Below, piece by piece: positions 34,635 through 44,149 of a stretch of 64,000 nt of DNA. Each line of letters opens with the position of its first letter. The first letter of the stretch is position 1. The stretch comes from Lactococcus lactis. Its GTDB lineage: Bacteria > Bacillota > Bacilli > Lactobacillales > Streptococcaceae. The stretch lies in assembly GCF_029023865.1 (NCBI RefSeq), contig NZ_CP118969.1, positions 2,232,001 through 2,296,000 on the forward strand, written 5' to 3'. The position numbers and the translations under genes were made by a program. The notes beneath the pieces are model-generated. The model ran no database searches. It was not told the DNA's origin and worked only from the letters and a program-made list of their open reading frames with translations.

Positions 34635-36128
34635 TTAGTAGCCTAGTAATCCCCGAAGATCTAAAGCTGTTCCTGATTTTGCGCCACAAATCAAGACCAG
34701 AATTGCTAAAACTCCTAGTAAGGCCACAATGAACATTCCTGCCCATTCCTTGACTGATATTGCTTGTCGACTTTCTTTTTTCGCTTTAATAAATAAAATG
34801 AAACCAATCGTATAAAGAATCATCGCCAACCAAACATATTGCCAACCTGAAAGATAAAGGGCCAGAGCTTGAAAAGCAAAGGTGAAAAATCCTATTAATA
34901 TATTTTTAATTGAACCTTCTTTAATCCCAATTTTAAGAAGATAAGCTCCAACCAAAGCATAACAAATCATAATTACAGCTGTTGCCATATAAATAAAGAC
35001 ATTATAAGCATTGGCTACAAAATATGTAATGATAATAAAGATTTGAATCATCAGCTGAGTAATAAGCAAAGAATTACTTGGCGCATGATATTTATTCAGC
35101 TTACCAAACCAACTTGGCAATAGTTTTTGCTCTGCCAATTGTTGTGTCGCCTCAACTGGTAACATTGTCCACGAAAGCCAAGCTCCTAATAAGGAAATCA
35201 TTAGTCCAATTGCCATCAGACTTCCGCCCCAGCCACCGACCATCTCGTTAAGAATATAAACTAAGCCTGGTGCTTTAACATTTGCCAAACTTGCCTGGTC
35301 CATATAACCATAAGGAAGTAATGATAAAAGGACATAAATGACAAGCAAAACTGCTAGACCAATAATTGTCGCTTTAGCTGTATCCGATTTTTTCTTTGCC
35401 CGATTTCCCATCATCGCTGCGCCTTCAATCCCGACAAATACCCAGACCATGACCATCAGCGAGCCTTTAATTTGATCAAGGAGTCCACCAGCAGTCATCG
35501 CATGCCAAACTAGGCTTTTGACTGACCCATCCGCAGCTAGATTGCTTGTGAAAGTTTGCCAAAAATGTTGAGTGAATACATCAGCTTTAAATAGGATAAT
35601 CCCTGTGATTGAAAATACAACTAAAGGAATGAGCTTTGCAATCATAACAACCGCATTTACAAGGGCAGCAGTTTCTACTCCTCGGTCAACTAGAAACATT
35701 AATATCCATGAGATTATTGAAACAATAATTACTGATAAAACAGTCAACGAACCATTGGAATTAGCAAATTTGCCAGGGAAGAAATAGTCAGCAGATGTCA
35801 TCATTAAAACTGCAAAACCAATTGTTCCAGTCCAAGCTGAAATCCAGTAACCCCATCCTGATAGAAAACCGATAAAGTCTCCAAAACCTTCTCGAGCATA
35901 ATCAGAGACTCCCGAAAGTTTGGGTCTAATTGTAATCAGTCGATTAAAACTCAAGACAAGCATGAAAATCCCAAAACCGATAAAGAGCCATGAAATCATG
36001 ACTCCACCGGGTGTTGAACCATTGGCGAGGTCATTAGCAAGATTGAAGACTCCACCTCCAATTGCTCCAGAAATAATAATTGCTAATAGTGCAAAAAGGC
36101 TAATCCCTTTTGTTTTCTTGTTTTCCAT
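34635..36128 (-). CDS. arcD2: Arginine/ornithine antiporter, second copy
   Basis: The 497-residue protein is an APC-superfamily antiporter with about 13 membrane helices. It begins MENKKTKGISLFALLAIIISGAIGGGVF, the GAIGGG substrate-site helix, and continues with VFVGIEGAAMMGNRAKKKSD and LLGAWLSWTMLPVEATQQLAEQK. It swaps external arginine for internal ornithine. It is clearly paralogous to arcD1 but shorter, lacking the C-terminal extension. It follows arcT and is last in the arc region; the arcT hairpin lies in between. Confidence 0.93.
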   Translation of the reverse strand: MENKKTKGISLFALLAIIISGAIGGGVFNLANDLANGSTPGGVMISWLFIGFGIFMLVLSFNRLITIRPKLSGVSDYAREGFGDFIGFLSGWGYWISAWTGTIGFAVLMMTSADYFFPGKFANSNGSLTVLSVIIVSIISWILMFLVDRGVETAALVNAVVMIAKLIPLVVFSITGIILFKADVFTQHFWQTFTSNLAADGSVKSLVWHAMTAGGLLDQIKGSLMVMVWVFVGIEGAAMMGNRAKKKSDTAKATIIGLAVLLVIYVLLSLLPYGYMDQASLANVKAPGLVYILNEMVGGWGGSLMAIGLMISLLGAWLSWTMLPVEATQQLAEQKLLPSWFGKLNKYHAPSNSLLITQLMIQIFIIITYFVANAYNVFIYMATAVIMICYALVGAYLLKIGIKEGSIKNILIGFFTFAFQALALYLSGWQYVWLAMILYTIGFILFIKAKKESRQAISVKEWAGMFIVALLGVLAILVLICGAKSGTALDLRGLLGY

Positions 36129-36195
36129 TTACTCACTTTCTACTATTTAATCATAAATTTCCTATAATTAAATTTGTATAATATCATTTATAAAT

Positions 36196-36224
36196 ATAAA
36201 AGAGTCTCTTGAATATAGAGACTA
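36196..36224 (-). terminator. Hairpin between arcT and arcD2
   Basis: Arms AGTCTCT and AGAGACT followed leftwards by CTTTTATA. The T-run is weak, so partial read-through into arcD2 is likely. Confidence 0.55.
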
Positions 36225-36319
36225 TTTTATATTCTTCAATTATAATTATACTATCAGTTCTTTATTATACACTTTTTATACACTTTAGTAAAACAGAAAT
36301 GTATTTTATAAAGAATATA

Positions 36320-37450
36320 TCAAACCTGATATTCTCTCAAAAATTCAGATAAGAGTTTAAGGCCTTGACGTAAGGTTGTTTCATCTGTACAATATCCAAT
36401 CCTAGCATAGCCTGGTAAATCAAAACGATTTCCAGGAATAATTAGGACACCTTTTTCACGAAGAAGTTGGATTGCAAAATCTTCAGTTTTTGTCGGATCA
36501 AGTTCTTCAAATTTAACAAAACTTACAGAGACTGCATTGGGATAAACCATTGAGACTAAAGGTTCATTTTCCACCCATTCTTTCAAAATTGATAAATTAC
36601 CTTTGACAATTTTACGAGCGCGTTCAAGTACTTTATCTTTATGTTTCAATACTAAAGCCGCTACGGCGTCATCAAATACCCCGGTACAAATCAAGGTATA
36701 ATCCCGGATTTTTCTAAATTCATTACAAAGGTCACGGTCTTGAGTGGCTACCCAACCCACACGAATTCCTGGTACAGAATAAGTTTTAGAAATAGAGTTA
36801 GTTGATATTCCTTTTTCATATAAATCAGCAATAGGTGAATAAGGCGTTTCTTCATCTAGTGGAAGATAAACTTCATCACAAAGAATATAAGCATCAACAC
36901 TGCGTGCAATTTCAACCACTTCTGACAAAAATTTAGGACTCATGATTGCTCCAGTGGGTTGGGCCGCATTGTTTAAACAAATGAGTTTTGTATTACTTTT
37001 AACTAAACGACGTAATTCTTCAATTTGTGGCAACCAATTATTTTCTTCTTTAATATGCCAATAATCAACTTGGGCACCTAATGTTTTAGGCCAATCATAC
37101 AGTTGTTGATAAGAAGGATATTGAGCAATCACATGATCGCCTTGACCAATTAATCCTAAAATTGTAAGGAAATTTGCTCCGGTAGCTCCATTTGTAGATA
37201 AAATATTATCCTCTGGCACTCTTTTATAAAGTTTTGCCACTTCTGATTTAAAGGCTGGTGAACCCTCAATCCAACCATAACTGAATTTTTCTTTCATCAT
37301 CTGTGACATAAAAGCTTCGCCATTATCTTCTTCAAAGGCCAAAACTTCTTCCAAAGATAACGAATCAATGGTTGACTGAGCAATATCAATCGTTGCAGAT
37401 TTTTCCCAAACATTGAGCCAGTCTTCACAACCAAATTGTACAAGTTCCAT
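36320..37450 (-). CDS. arcT: Pyridoxal-phosphate aminotransferase of the arc cluster
   Basis: I start at the ATG at 37450 (MELVQFGCEDWLNVW). The 376-residue class I/II aminotransferase has LSTNGATGANFLTILGL, LCLNNAAQPTGAIMSP, YILCDEVYLPL and the PLP-lysine motif SISKTYSVPGIRVGW. ArcT is found in arc operons of lactic acid bacteria; its substrate is not established, but a role in arginine/ornithine metabolism is assumed. There is no clear ribosome binding site. A cre-like site lies upstream, suggesting glucose repression independent of the arcA promoter. Confidence 0.92.
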   Translation of the reverse strand: MELVQFGCEDWLNVWEKSATIDIAQSTIDSLSLEEVLAFEEDNGEAFMSQMMKEKFSYGWIEGSPAFKSEVAKLYKRVPEDNILSTNGATGANFLTILGLIGQGDHVIAQYPSYQQLYDWPKTLGAQVDYWHIKEENNWLPQIEELRRLVKSNTKLICLNNAAQPTGAIMSPKFLSEVVEIARSVDAYILCDEVYLPLDEETPYSPIADLYEKGISTNSISKTYSVPGIRVGWVATQDRDLCNEFRKIRDYTLICTGVFDDAVAALVLKHKDKVLERARKIVKGNLSILKEWVENEPLVSMVYPNAVSVSFVKFEELDPTKTEDFAIQLLREKGVLIIPGNRFDLPGYARIGYCTDETTLRQGLKLLSEFLREYQV

Positions 37451-37597
37451 AAGTTTTATTTGCAAATTTAAATATTCTTTTAAAAAAAATCATTTAAATT
37501 TGTCTTCCTCTCTTTATTTTTTTACTGACAGATTTAGTAATCATTTTACCTTAATATTTATCGCCGATACTTACATCTTGTCAGTAACTTTATCAAT

Positions 37598-37611
37598 ATA
37601 AATCGTTTACA
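37598..37611 (-). promoter_or_regulatory. cre-like site upstream of arcT
   Basis: Leftward TGTAAACGATTTAT matches the CcpA consensus except at the last positions. It lies about 150 bases before arcT, close to a TACAAT -10 candidate. Confidence 0.5.
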
Positions 37612-37677
37612 TGTTAATTGTACAATAATTATTGATAAAATATCGGAAAGTTTAACGATTTTTAGACTACATTTATA

Positions 37678-37709
37678 AAAAAATGCTACATCAAAAATGT
37701 AGCATTTTT
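37678..37709 (-). terminator. Terminator after arcC2
   Basis: Arms AAAAATGCTACAT and ATGTAGCATTTTT around CAAAA, with T's following on the minus strand. It separates the arcABD1C1C2 transcript from arcT-arcD2. Confidence 0.9.
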
Positions 37710-37713
37710 ATCT

Positions 37714-38658
37714 TTAAGGAATAATCTTTGTTCCTGAATCATTATTGAGGAAGTCTTCAAGATTTTCCAAAGAAGTAATTGTTGCAGGACGACCTGTACG
37801 AGCAACAAATTCCATTGCTGCTTCGACTTTCGGAAGCATTGAACCTGCAGCAAATTGACCTTCTTCAATATAAGCTTTCATTTCTGCCATTGTTACTGTT
37901 TCTAGTTTTTTCTGATTAGGTTTATTGAAATTAACAAAAACATTATCTACCGCAGTCAAAATCAAAAGATTATCTGCTTCAACAAGTTCAGCTACTTTCG
38001 CTGCTGAAAAGTCTTTATCAATAACAGCTTCAACCCCTTCATAACCATCCTTAGTTTCAATGACAGGAATTCCACCACCACCAGATACAGTCACCAAAAC
38101 ACTTGATGAGATTAGTGGCTTAATCGCTTCGGCTTCAACGATACGTGTTGGTTTAGGACTTGGAACTACTCTTCGATAGCCGCGGCCAGAATCTTCAACA
38201 AATACCCAGTCGGGGTATTGAGCTTTCATTTCTGCCAATCCTTTTTCATCGTAGAATGGACCAATTGGTTTAGTAGGTTTTTCAAAAGCTTGGTCATCCT
38301 TATCAACAACTGTACGAGTCACTACAGAGATGACTGGAACACGTTCCATATTATTTTTTATCAAAGCTCTTGTAAAAGCTTGCCCCATCCAGAAACCAAT
38401 TTGTCCTTGAGTCATTGCAACAGCTGTATCAATTGGCATAGCTGGATTTTTAGGACTATCCGCCGCTAATTGTTGCAATAAAAGATTTCCGACTTGTGGT
38501 CCGTTACCATGAGTGACAACCATTTCCACATCATTATTTCTAATAAGAGGAATTAATTGTTCTGCTGTTGTTTCAAGTGCTTTTTCTTGCGCTTTTGCTG
38601 TTGGGTCATCTGTTAAAATAGCGTTACCACCTAGGGCTACGACCATACGTCTTACCAT
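37714..38658 (-). CDS. arcC2: Carbamate kinase, second copy
   Basis: The 314-residue enzyme begins MVRRMVVALGGNAIL and contains VTHGNGPQVGNLLLQQ, VVPSPKPTRIVE, VSGGGGIPVIE, VIDKDFSAAKVAE and FAAGSMLPKVEAA, the carbamate kinase signatures. It makes ATP from carbamoyl phosphate, the energy-yielding step of the arginine deiminase pathway. It follows arcC1 by 31 bases and ends the arcA-led operon. The two copies are about as long as each other and diverged, so this is an old duplication. Confidence 0.95.
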   Translation of the reverse strand: MVRRMVVALGGNAILTDDPTAKAQEKALETTAEQLIPLIRNNDVEMVVTHGNGPQVGNLLLQQLAADSPKNPAMPIDTAVAMTQGQIGFWMGQAFTRALIKNNMERVPVISVVTRTVVDKDDQAFEKPTKPIGPFYDEKGLAEMKAQYPDWVFVEDSGRGYRRVVPSPKPTRIVEAEAIKPLISSSVLVTVSGGGGIPVIETKDGYEGVEAVIDKDFSAAKVAELVEADNLLILTAVDNVFVNFNKPNQKKLETVTMAEMKAYIEEGQFAAGSMLPKVEAAMEFVARTGRPATITSLENLEDFLNNDSGTKIIP

Positions 38659-38689
38659 GAAATTATTTCTCCTCTATCTTTTTTCTTAT

Positions 38690-39634
38690 TTAAGGAACAA
38701 TTCTTGTTCCACTACCAGATTTGACAAAATTTTCAACATTGTCAAGGCTAGTAATTGTAGCAGTCTTACCTGTTCGTTCAACAAAACTAACAGCTGCTTC
38801 GACTTTTGGTCCCATTGAACCTTTTGCAAAGCGTTCTTCGTCAACATATTTGCGCATTTCAGAAACTTTGACTGTTTCCAAATGAACTTGGTTTTCTTTC
38901 CCATAGTTCAAATATACGTCACCACCGCTTGTTAAAATCAAAAGCTCGTCTGCTCCAACCATCTCAGCCAGTTTAGCTGCAGAGAAATCTTTATCAATTA
39001 CGGCTTCAACACCTTTATAACCATTACCATCTTTAATGACGGGAATTCCACCACCGCCAGAAGCAATCAATAGACTACCAGATTCTAAGATTGGTCCAAA
39101 AGCTTTGGCTTCAATAATTTCAAGTGGTTTAGGACTTGGAACAACTCGGCGATATCCGCGACCAGCGTCTTCCATTAATTCCCAATCAGGAAGTTGCTTC
39201 TTAATTTCTGGCAATTGTTCTTCTGTGTAAAAAGGACCAATTGGTTTACTAGCATTTTTAAAAGCTGGATCATTTTCATCAACCAATGTTTGAGTCACTG
39301 CTGAAATAACTGGATAACGCTCCAAGCCATTATTTGCCATTGCTCTTGTAAATGCTTGAACGGTCCAAAAACCAATCTCACCTTGGGTCATTGCTCCAAC
39401 TGTATCCAATGGCATAGCTGGATTTTTTTCACTATCTGAACCTAGTTGTTGTAAAAGTAAGTTTCCAACCTGTGGTCCATTTCCATGAGTCACAACCATT
39501 TGCCGGTCATTATCTTTAATTAATGGCATCAATTGTTCAGCTGTAACTTCAAGTGCTTCTTTTTGAGCCTTCGCTGATGGGTCTTTCGACAGAATAGCAT
39601 TCCCACCAAGGGCTACAACAATACGTTTTACCAT
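38690..39634 (-). CDS. arcC1: Carbamate kinase, first copy
   Basis: The 314-residue enzyme begins MVKRIVVALGGNAIL with the same signature motifs as its neighbour (VTHGNGPQVGNLLLQQ, VVPSPKPLEIIE, ASGGGGIPVIK, FAKGSMGPKVEAA). It lies between arcD1 and arcC2 with short gaps and is probably translated from the same message. A possible ribosome binding site (AAGGGG) precedes the ATG. Confidence 0.95.
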   Translation of the reverse strand: MVKRIVVALGGNAILSKDPSAKAQKEALEVTAEQLMPLIKDNDRQMVVTHGNGPQVGNLLLQQLGSDSEKNPAMPLDTVGAMTQGEIGFWTVQAFTRAMANNGLERYPVISAVTQTLVDENDPAFKNASKPIGPFYTEEQLPEIKKQLPDWELMEDAGRGYRRVVPSPKPLEIIEAKAFGPILESGSLLIASGGGGIPVIKDGNGYKGVEAVIDKDFSAAKLAEMVGADELLILTSGGDVYLNYGKENQVHLETVKVSEMRKYVDEERFAKGSMGPKVEAAVSFVERTGKTATITSLDNVENFVKSGSGTRIVP

Positions 39635-39662
39635 TTCTGTACCCCTTCGCTTAATTTTTTAT

Positions 39663-41231
39663 TTATTTTTTGTTAATATCGCTACGAACGACAAAGTAAA
39701 CAATAAATGTCACTACAATCAGTGGAACAACAGCAACAAGTAATGTATTACCATCAATTCCAAGTGCATCTTGCAAGCCAAGCCAGTTTCCATATACTCC
39801 AAAAACAGCAAGGATTCCTAAAACTGTTAAAACAAAAGTTGCAATTAATTCTGCTGTGGACATTTTAGTGCCATATTCTTTTTTGCCCAAAGCATAAAGA
39901 ATGAAACCAACAGCATAGAGAATTAATGAAAGCCAAACAAATTGCCAACCTGAATAGTACAATGCTAAAATTTGGAAAGCAGCTGCGATGAAACCAATAA
40001 TAATGTTACTTGTTTTCTTTTCTTGAATCCCTAATTTAAAGAGGTATAAACCAACTAAGGCGTAACAAATCATGATAACAGCAGTACAAAGGTAAACAAA
40101 AACATTGTAAGCATCAGCTACAAAATAAGTAACAATCAAGAAGATTTGAACTATTAATTGTGTCAACAAAAGTGAGTTTTTAGGTGCACCTTTGTCATTA
40201 AGTTTACCAAACCAACTAGGAAGTAATTTTTGTTCTGACAATTGTTGTGTTGCCTCAACTGGAAGCATTGTCCATGATAACCAAGCACCAAGAAGTGAAA
40301 TCACCAGACCAATGGCCATTAGTGAGCCACCCCAACCACCAACCATGGCGTTCAAAATATGAACTAAACCAGGTTGTCCTGTGTTTGCTAACTCTTGTTG
40401 ACTCATAAAACCAAATGGTAATAATGAGAGCAAGATATAAATTACTAACAAGGCAATCAAACCAAGAATTGAAGCTTTACCGGCATCTGATTTACGTTTT
40501 GCACGGTCACCCATCATAGCAGCACCTTCAATACCGACAAAGACCCAAATCATAACCATAAGTGAACCTTTGACTTGACTGAATAAATCTCCGCCAGTCA
40601 TATTTGACCAAGTTAAACTCTTGATGACACCATCAGCATTTGTATTCGCAACGAAATTTTGCCAGAAGTGAGCGCTGAATACTCCAGCTTTAAATGTTAC
40701 TATTCCAGCAATTACAAAAACAAACAAGGGAATCAATTTTGCAACGAGGACAATTGCATTAATAGCAGCAGCCCCTTCAACACCTCGCATAACGAGTAAG
40801 GTCAATCCCCACGAAACAATTGAAACAACAATTACTGACAGAATGGTCAAAGAACCATTCTTAGCTTGAAATACGCCGGGGAAGAAATAGTCAACGGAAG
40901 TCATCATCAAAACAGCAAAGGCAATGTTACCTGCCCAGGCAGATAACCAATAACCCCAACCTGAGATGAAACCAACCATATTACCAAAACCAGCACGTGC
41001 ATAATCTGATACACCTGAAAGTTCAGGTTTATTTACCACCAAATGATTTAGTGATAAAACCAACATTAAAATACCAAAACCAATAACGATCCATGAAATG
41101 ATAACACCACCAGGTGATGCATTTGTTGCTAAATCGTTAGAGAGATTGAATACCCCACCACCAATTGCTCCAGAAACAATAATCGCAACTAAAGCAGCAA
41201 GGCCAATTCCTTTTTTATTTTCTGCGTCCAT
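39663..41231 (-). CDS. arcD1: Arginine/ornithine antiporter, first copy
   Basis: I start at the ATG at 41231 (GAAAGGATTGAT upstream, product MDAENKKGIGLAALVA), not at the TTG at 41261. The 522-residue antiporter has the GAIGGGVFNLSNDLA substrate-site helix, VFVGIEGAAMMGDRAKRKSD and about 13-14 membrane helices, with an extra C-terminal helix that ArcD2 lacks. It is the main arginine/ornithine exchanger in L. lactis. A perfect 32-base palindrome lies between it and arcB. Confidence 0.94.
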   Translation of the reverse strand: MDAENKKGIGLAALVAIIVSGAIGGGVFNLSNDLATNASPGGVIISWIVIGFGILMLVLSLNHLVVNKPELSGVSDYARAGFGNMVGFISGWGYWLSAWAGNIAFAVLMMTSVDYFFPGVFQAKNGSLTILSVIVVSIVSWGLTLLVMRGVEGAAAINAIVLVAKLIPLFVFVIAGIVTFKAGVFSAHFWQNFVANTNADGVIKSLTWSNMTGGDLFSQVKGSLMVMIWVFVGIEGAAMMGDRAKRKSDAGKASILGLIALLVIYILLSLLPFGFMSQQELANTGQPGLVHILNAMVGGWGGSLMAIGLVISLLGAWLSWTMLPVEATQQLSEQKLLPSWFGKLNDKGAPKNSLLLTQLIVQIFLIVTYFVADAYNVFVYLCTAVIMICYALVGLYLFKLGIQEKKTSNIIIGFIAAAFQILALYYSGWQFVWLSLILYAVGFILYALGKKEYGTKMSTAELIATFVLTVLGILAVFGVYGNWLGLQDALGIDGNTLLVAVVPLIVVTFIVYFVVRSDINKK

Positions 41232-41312
41232 ATCAATCCTTTCAGTGATTTCAACCGCCAAAACAGTCTAATTTTATCTTAGACTGCTTTCAACGACTTA
41301 AATCAAAATCTA

Positions 41313-41344
41313 TCAGTTTACTGACAGCTCTGTCAGTAAACTGA
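41313..41344 (-). repeat. Perfect 32-base palindrome between arcB and arcD1
   Basis: Fifteen-base arms TCAGTTTACTGACAG and CTGTCAGTAAACTGA meet around CT. No T-run follows, so it is more likely an mRNA-stabilising or attenuating hairpin than a full terminator. Confidence 0.85.
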
Positions 41345-41361
41345 CAAATTATCTATTTTAA

Positions 41362-42426
41362 TTATTTAAAATCTTCAGGAACTGCTGGGATAAATAAATT
41401 ACCCAAAGTTGCAGCCATGATTGCTTTGATAGAGTGCATACGATTTTCTGCTTCTTCAAATTGTCGAGCATATTTAGAACGGAATACTTCGTCAGTCACT
41501 TCCATTTCTGTCAAACCATATTTTTCTTTGATTTCTTTACCATATTCAGTTTCAGTATCATGGAATGCTGGTAAGCAGTGCATAAAGATCAATTGACCAT
41601 TGTCAGCATTTCCAGTCATTTTAAGCATATCCATTGTGATACGATATGGAGTCAAAAGTTTAACACGTTCTTCCCAGTTAGATTCTCCCATTGATACCCA
41701 AACGTCTGAGTAAATAATGTTTGCGCCTTTAACACCTTCTTCAATATTTGAAGTTGCAAGGGGTTTAGCACCTGATTTTTCAGCAAATTTATTTGCAATA
41801 TCCATAACTTCTTTAGTAGGATGAAGTGAATCTGGAGCAACAATATGAACATTCACACCAAGCATAGAACCAGTTACGATAAGTGAGTTTGCCATGTTGT
41901 TACGACCATCGCCTACGTAGACTAATGTCAAACCTTTAAGATGTCCAAAGTTTTCTTTAACAGTCATAAAGTCTGCAATCATTTGTGTTGGATGCCAATC
42001 ATCTGTCAAACCATTCCAAACTGGAACACCAGAGTATTTTGCCAAATCTTCAACTTCTTTTTGAGAAAATCCACGACGTTCGATAGCATCAAACATTGAA
42101 CCAAGCACGCGAGCTGTATCTTCTGTTGATTCTTTAATTCCCAATTGAATATCGTTAGCTCCAAGGTATTCTGGATGAGCCCCAAGGTCAATTGCAGCAG
42201 TTGTAAAGGCAGCACGTGTACGAGTTGAAGTTTTTGCAAAGAGCAAGGCAATATTTTTACCTTCAAGGTAGTGGTGAGGAATATTTTGTTGTTTCAATGC
42301 TTTCAAATGAAGACCAAAATCAACAAGGTAGTTAATTTCAGCTGGTGTGAAATCTTTTTCAGCAAGTAAGCTGCGACCTTGGAATACTGAGTTTACTTCT
42401 GCTTTTGTAATAAGTGGTGATGTCAT
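41362..42426 (-). CDS. arcB: Catabolic ornithine carbamoyltransferase
   Basis: The 354-residue enzyme has the carbamoyl-phosphate motif [10 protein letters not shown], the ornithine-binding segment in the [12 protein letters not shown] region, and [12 protein letters not shown]. It converts citrulline and phosphate to ornithine and carbamoyl phosphate, feeding ArcC. The ribosome binding site is AAAAAGGAAG. A hairpin and a 188-base gap separate it from arcA, so mRNA processing may set different amounts of the two. Confidence 0.96.
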   Translation of the reverse strand: MTSPLITKAEVNSVFQGRSLLAEKDFTPAEINYLVDFGLHLKALKQQNIPHHYLEGKNIALLFAKTSTRTRAAFTTAAIDLGAHPEYLGANDIQLGIKESTEDTARVLGSMFDAIERRGFSQKEVEDLAKYSGVPVWNGLTDDWHPTQMIADFMTVKENFGHLKGLTLVYVGDGRNNMANSLIVTGSMLGVNVHIVAPDSLHPTKEVMDIANKFAEKSGAKPLATSNIEEGVKGANIIYSDVWVSMGESNWEERVKLLTPYRITMDMLKMTGNADNGQLIFMHCLPAFHDTETEYGKEIKEKYGLTEMEVTDEVFRSKYARQFEEAENRMHSIKAIMAATLGNLFIPAVPEDFK

Positions 42427-42494
42427 TATTTTTTCTTCCTTTTTCTATTTTTATTATATTTAATGAATTTTTTAAATTACATTAATAAGCTAGT

Positions 42495-42534
42495 GATTCA
42501 CTCTTTCCTAAATAATTTAATTATCAAGTGAATC
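42495..42534 (-). other. Hairpin in the arcA-arcB spacer
   Basis: Arms GATTCACT and AGTGAATC around 24 AT-rich bases, no T-run. It may stabilise or process the arc mRNA. Confidence 0.5.
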
Positions 42535-42614
42535 TATGAAATTATAAGTTTAAAGTATCTCTTCCTAAGCTAAGCTATCAATGAACTTACGAAGATATTT
42601 TTAAATCTTTAAGA

Positions 42615-43847
42615 TTACAAATCTTCACGCCAAAGTGGTTGTGACATACAACGTGCACCACCACGGCCACGACCAAGTTCGCTTGAAAGAATTTCATGAA
42701 CTTTGATTCCATGTTCTTTCAATAACTCAACAGTTACATAGTTACGGTCGTAAGTAACGATTTCACCGGGTGCGATAGCAAGTGTATTTGAACCATCATT
42801 CCATTGTTCGCGAGGAGCTGCAATTGGATCACCTGCACCACATTCAATTAAGTCAAGTTCTGAAAGATTCAAGACTTTCTTGAGTGCTGCTTTAAGGTCA
42901 GTCAAATGTTCAATTTCAACTTCGTCATCTTTACCAGGGCGAAGAATGAAGACATTGATATTACCAGCACCATCCATAATTCCTGGGAAGACAGTAAATT
43001 GATCATGGTTAATCATTGTAAATACTGTATCCAAATGCATCATTGCATGGTTATGAGGAATTTCAACCGCAAGTACAGTGTCAAATGTTGAAAGTGGGTT
43101 TGCAAACAACTCTTTAGCAAGATTTTGAATTGTTTTAGATGAAGTACGTTCTGAAACCCCGATAGCTACTGTTGTTTTGTTAAGAATTAATTCATCACCA
43201 CCTTCGATACGAGTGGTATGGTTACGATCACGCCAGATTGGAGTATCTTTGAAACGTGGGTGATTAGCCATAACATACTCTGTAATCAAGCTTTCAGGTT
43301 GACGAGCTGGGAAGGTCATTTTATTAATGGTCATTCCGACACCCATTGAAGCTTGTGGGTCACGTGTGAAGTAGGCATTTGGTAATGGATTGAGGTAGAA
43401 ATAATTTTCTGCATCAGATCCTGCCATATCGCTAAGTGCTGTACGTTTGATATCCAATTCATTTTTACGAACGCCAGCATAGATTTTTTCGACCATATCT
43501 TTTGTTGACATTGAAGTCAAATATTCAGTCAAACCATCATATGTGCGTCCTGGACGGTAACCCGCTTCGTGTAATAAGTGACTTAAGAATTCTTCTTTTG
43601 TTTCAGATGATTTTTCAAAAACTTCTGTTGCAAGATTTTCGATATAAACAGTTTCTGCACCATTATCACGCAAAGTTTGAGCAAAGAAATCATGCTCTTT
43701 TTGAGCAATTTTGAGATATGGAATATCATCAAATAAAAGTTGTTTCATTGTGTCTGGGGTAATATTTTCAACTTCCGCACCTGGGCGGTGGAGGAGGACT
43801 GATTTTAATTTCCCAATTTCTGAGTTAACATTAATTCCATTGTTCAT
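42615..43847 (-). CDS. arcA: Arginine deiminase
   Basis: The 410-residue enzyme has EIGKLKSVLLHRPGAE, FTRDPQASMG, the substrate-binding RIEGGDELIL and the C-terminal GRGRGGARCMSQPLWRED with the nucleophilic Cys400. It hydrolyses arginine to citrulline and ammonia, the first step of the pathway, raising pH and providing ATP. AAAGGATACTCC precedes the ATG. It is the first gene of the operon; the promoter region upstream carries a cre site and ArgR-like boxes. Confidence 0.97.
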   Translation of the reverse strand: MNNGINVNSEIGKLKSVLLHRPGAEVENITPDTMKQLLFDDIPYLKIAQKEHDFFAQTLRDNGAETVYIENLATEVFEKSSETKEEFLSHLLHEAGYRPGRTYDGLTEYLTSMSTKDMVEKIYAGVRKNELDIKRTALSDMAGSDAENYFYLNPLPNAYFTRDPQASMGVGMTINKMTFPARQPESLITEYVMANHPRFKDTPIWRDRNHTTRIEGGDELILNKTTVAIGVSERTSSKTIQNLAKELFANPLSTFDTVLAVEIPHNHAMMHLDTVFTMINHDQFTVFPGIMDGAGNINVFILRPGKDDEVEIEHLTDLKAALKKVLNLSELDLIECGAGDPIAAPREQWNDGSNTLAIAPGEIVTYDRNYVTVELLKEHGIKVHEILSSELGRGRGGARCMSQPLWREDL

Positions 43848-43883
43848 TTTGGAGTATCCTTTCTGATTTCGATTCGGTATTAT

Positions 43884-43897
43884 TGGAATCGTTTACA
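43884..43897 (-). promoter_or_regulatory. cre site at the arcA transcription start
   Basis: Leftward TGTAAACGATTCCA fits the CcpA consensus at nearly every position. It lies just downstream of the arcA -10 box, where bound CcpA would block transcription when glucose is present. Confidence 0.8.
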
Positions 43898-43902
43898 AGG
43901 AA

Positions 43903-43931
43903 ATTATACATCTATGCATATTTTTTGTCAA
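43903..43931 (-). promoter_or_regulatory. Consensus promoter of the arcA operon
   Basis: Leftward TTGACA (43926-43931), 17 bases, TATAAT (43903-43908). It matches the sigma-A consensus perfectly, so control must come from CcpA and ArgR-type proteins. Confidence 0.9.
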
Positions 43932-44009
43932 GCACTTATGCTACACTTTACAAAGGTTTATTCATTTATACATGTTTTTTTATATTCTGACAATTTCACG
44001 TTTATTCAT
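43903..44009 (-). promoter_or_regulatory. Candidate ARG boxes upstream of arcA
   Basis: Three AT-rich imperfect palindromes: ATGCATAGATGTATAAT overlapping the promoter, CATGTATAAATGAATAAAC (43956-43974) and ATGAATAAACGTGAAAT (43993-44009). They resemble ARG boxes. In L. lactis, arginine-bound ArgR and AhrC control this operon. Confidence 0.55.
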
Positions 44010-44083
44010 TTCTTTTGTTATCATGCGATTCTTAGGCTTTTATTAAAAAAGCTTATTTTACAAAAGTATTTTAAAAAGGCAAC

Positions 44084-44131
44084 AAAAAAATCTCTTATCC
44101 TAAAGAATTAAATCTTTTTGAATAAGAGATT
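44084..44131 (-). terminator. Terminator after argS
   Basis: Arms AATCTCTTAT and ATAAGAGATT with a 23-base loop, followed leftwards by seven T's. Confidence 0.8.
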
Positions 44132-44149
44132 AAATGAAAAATTTATTTT

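Noticed and set aside
37714-39634. Duplicated arcC as a novel feature
   Set aside because: Two carbamate kinase and two antiporter genes are known in the L. lactis arc cluster.
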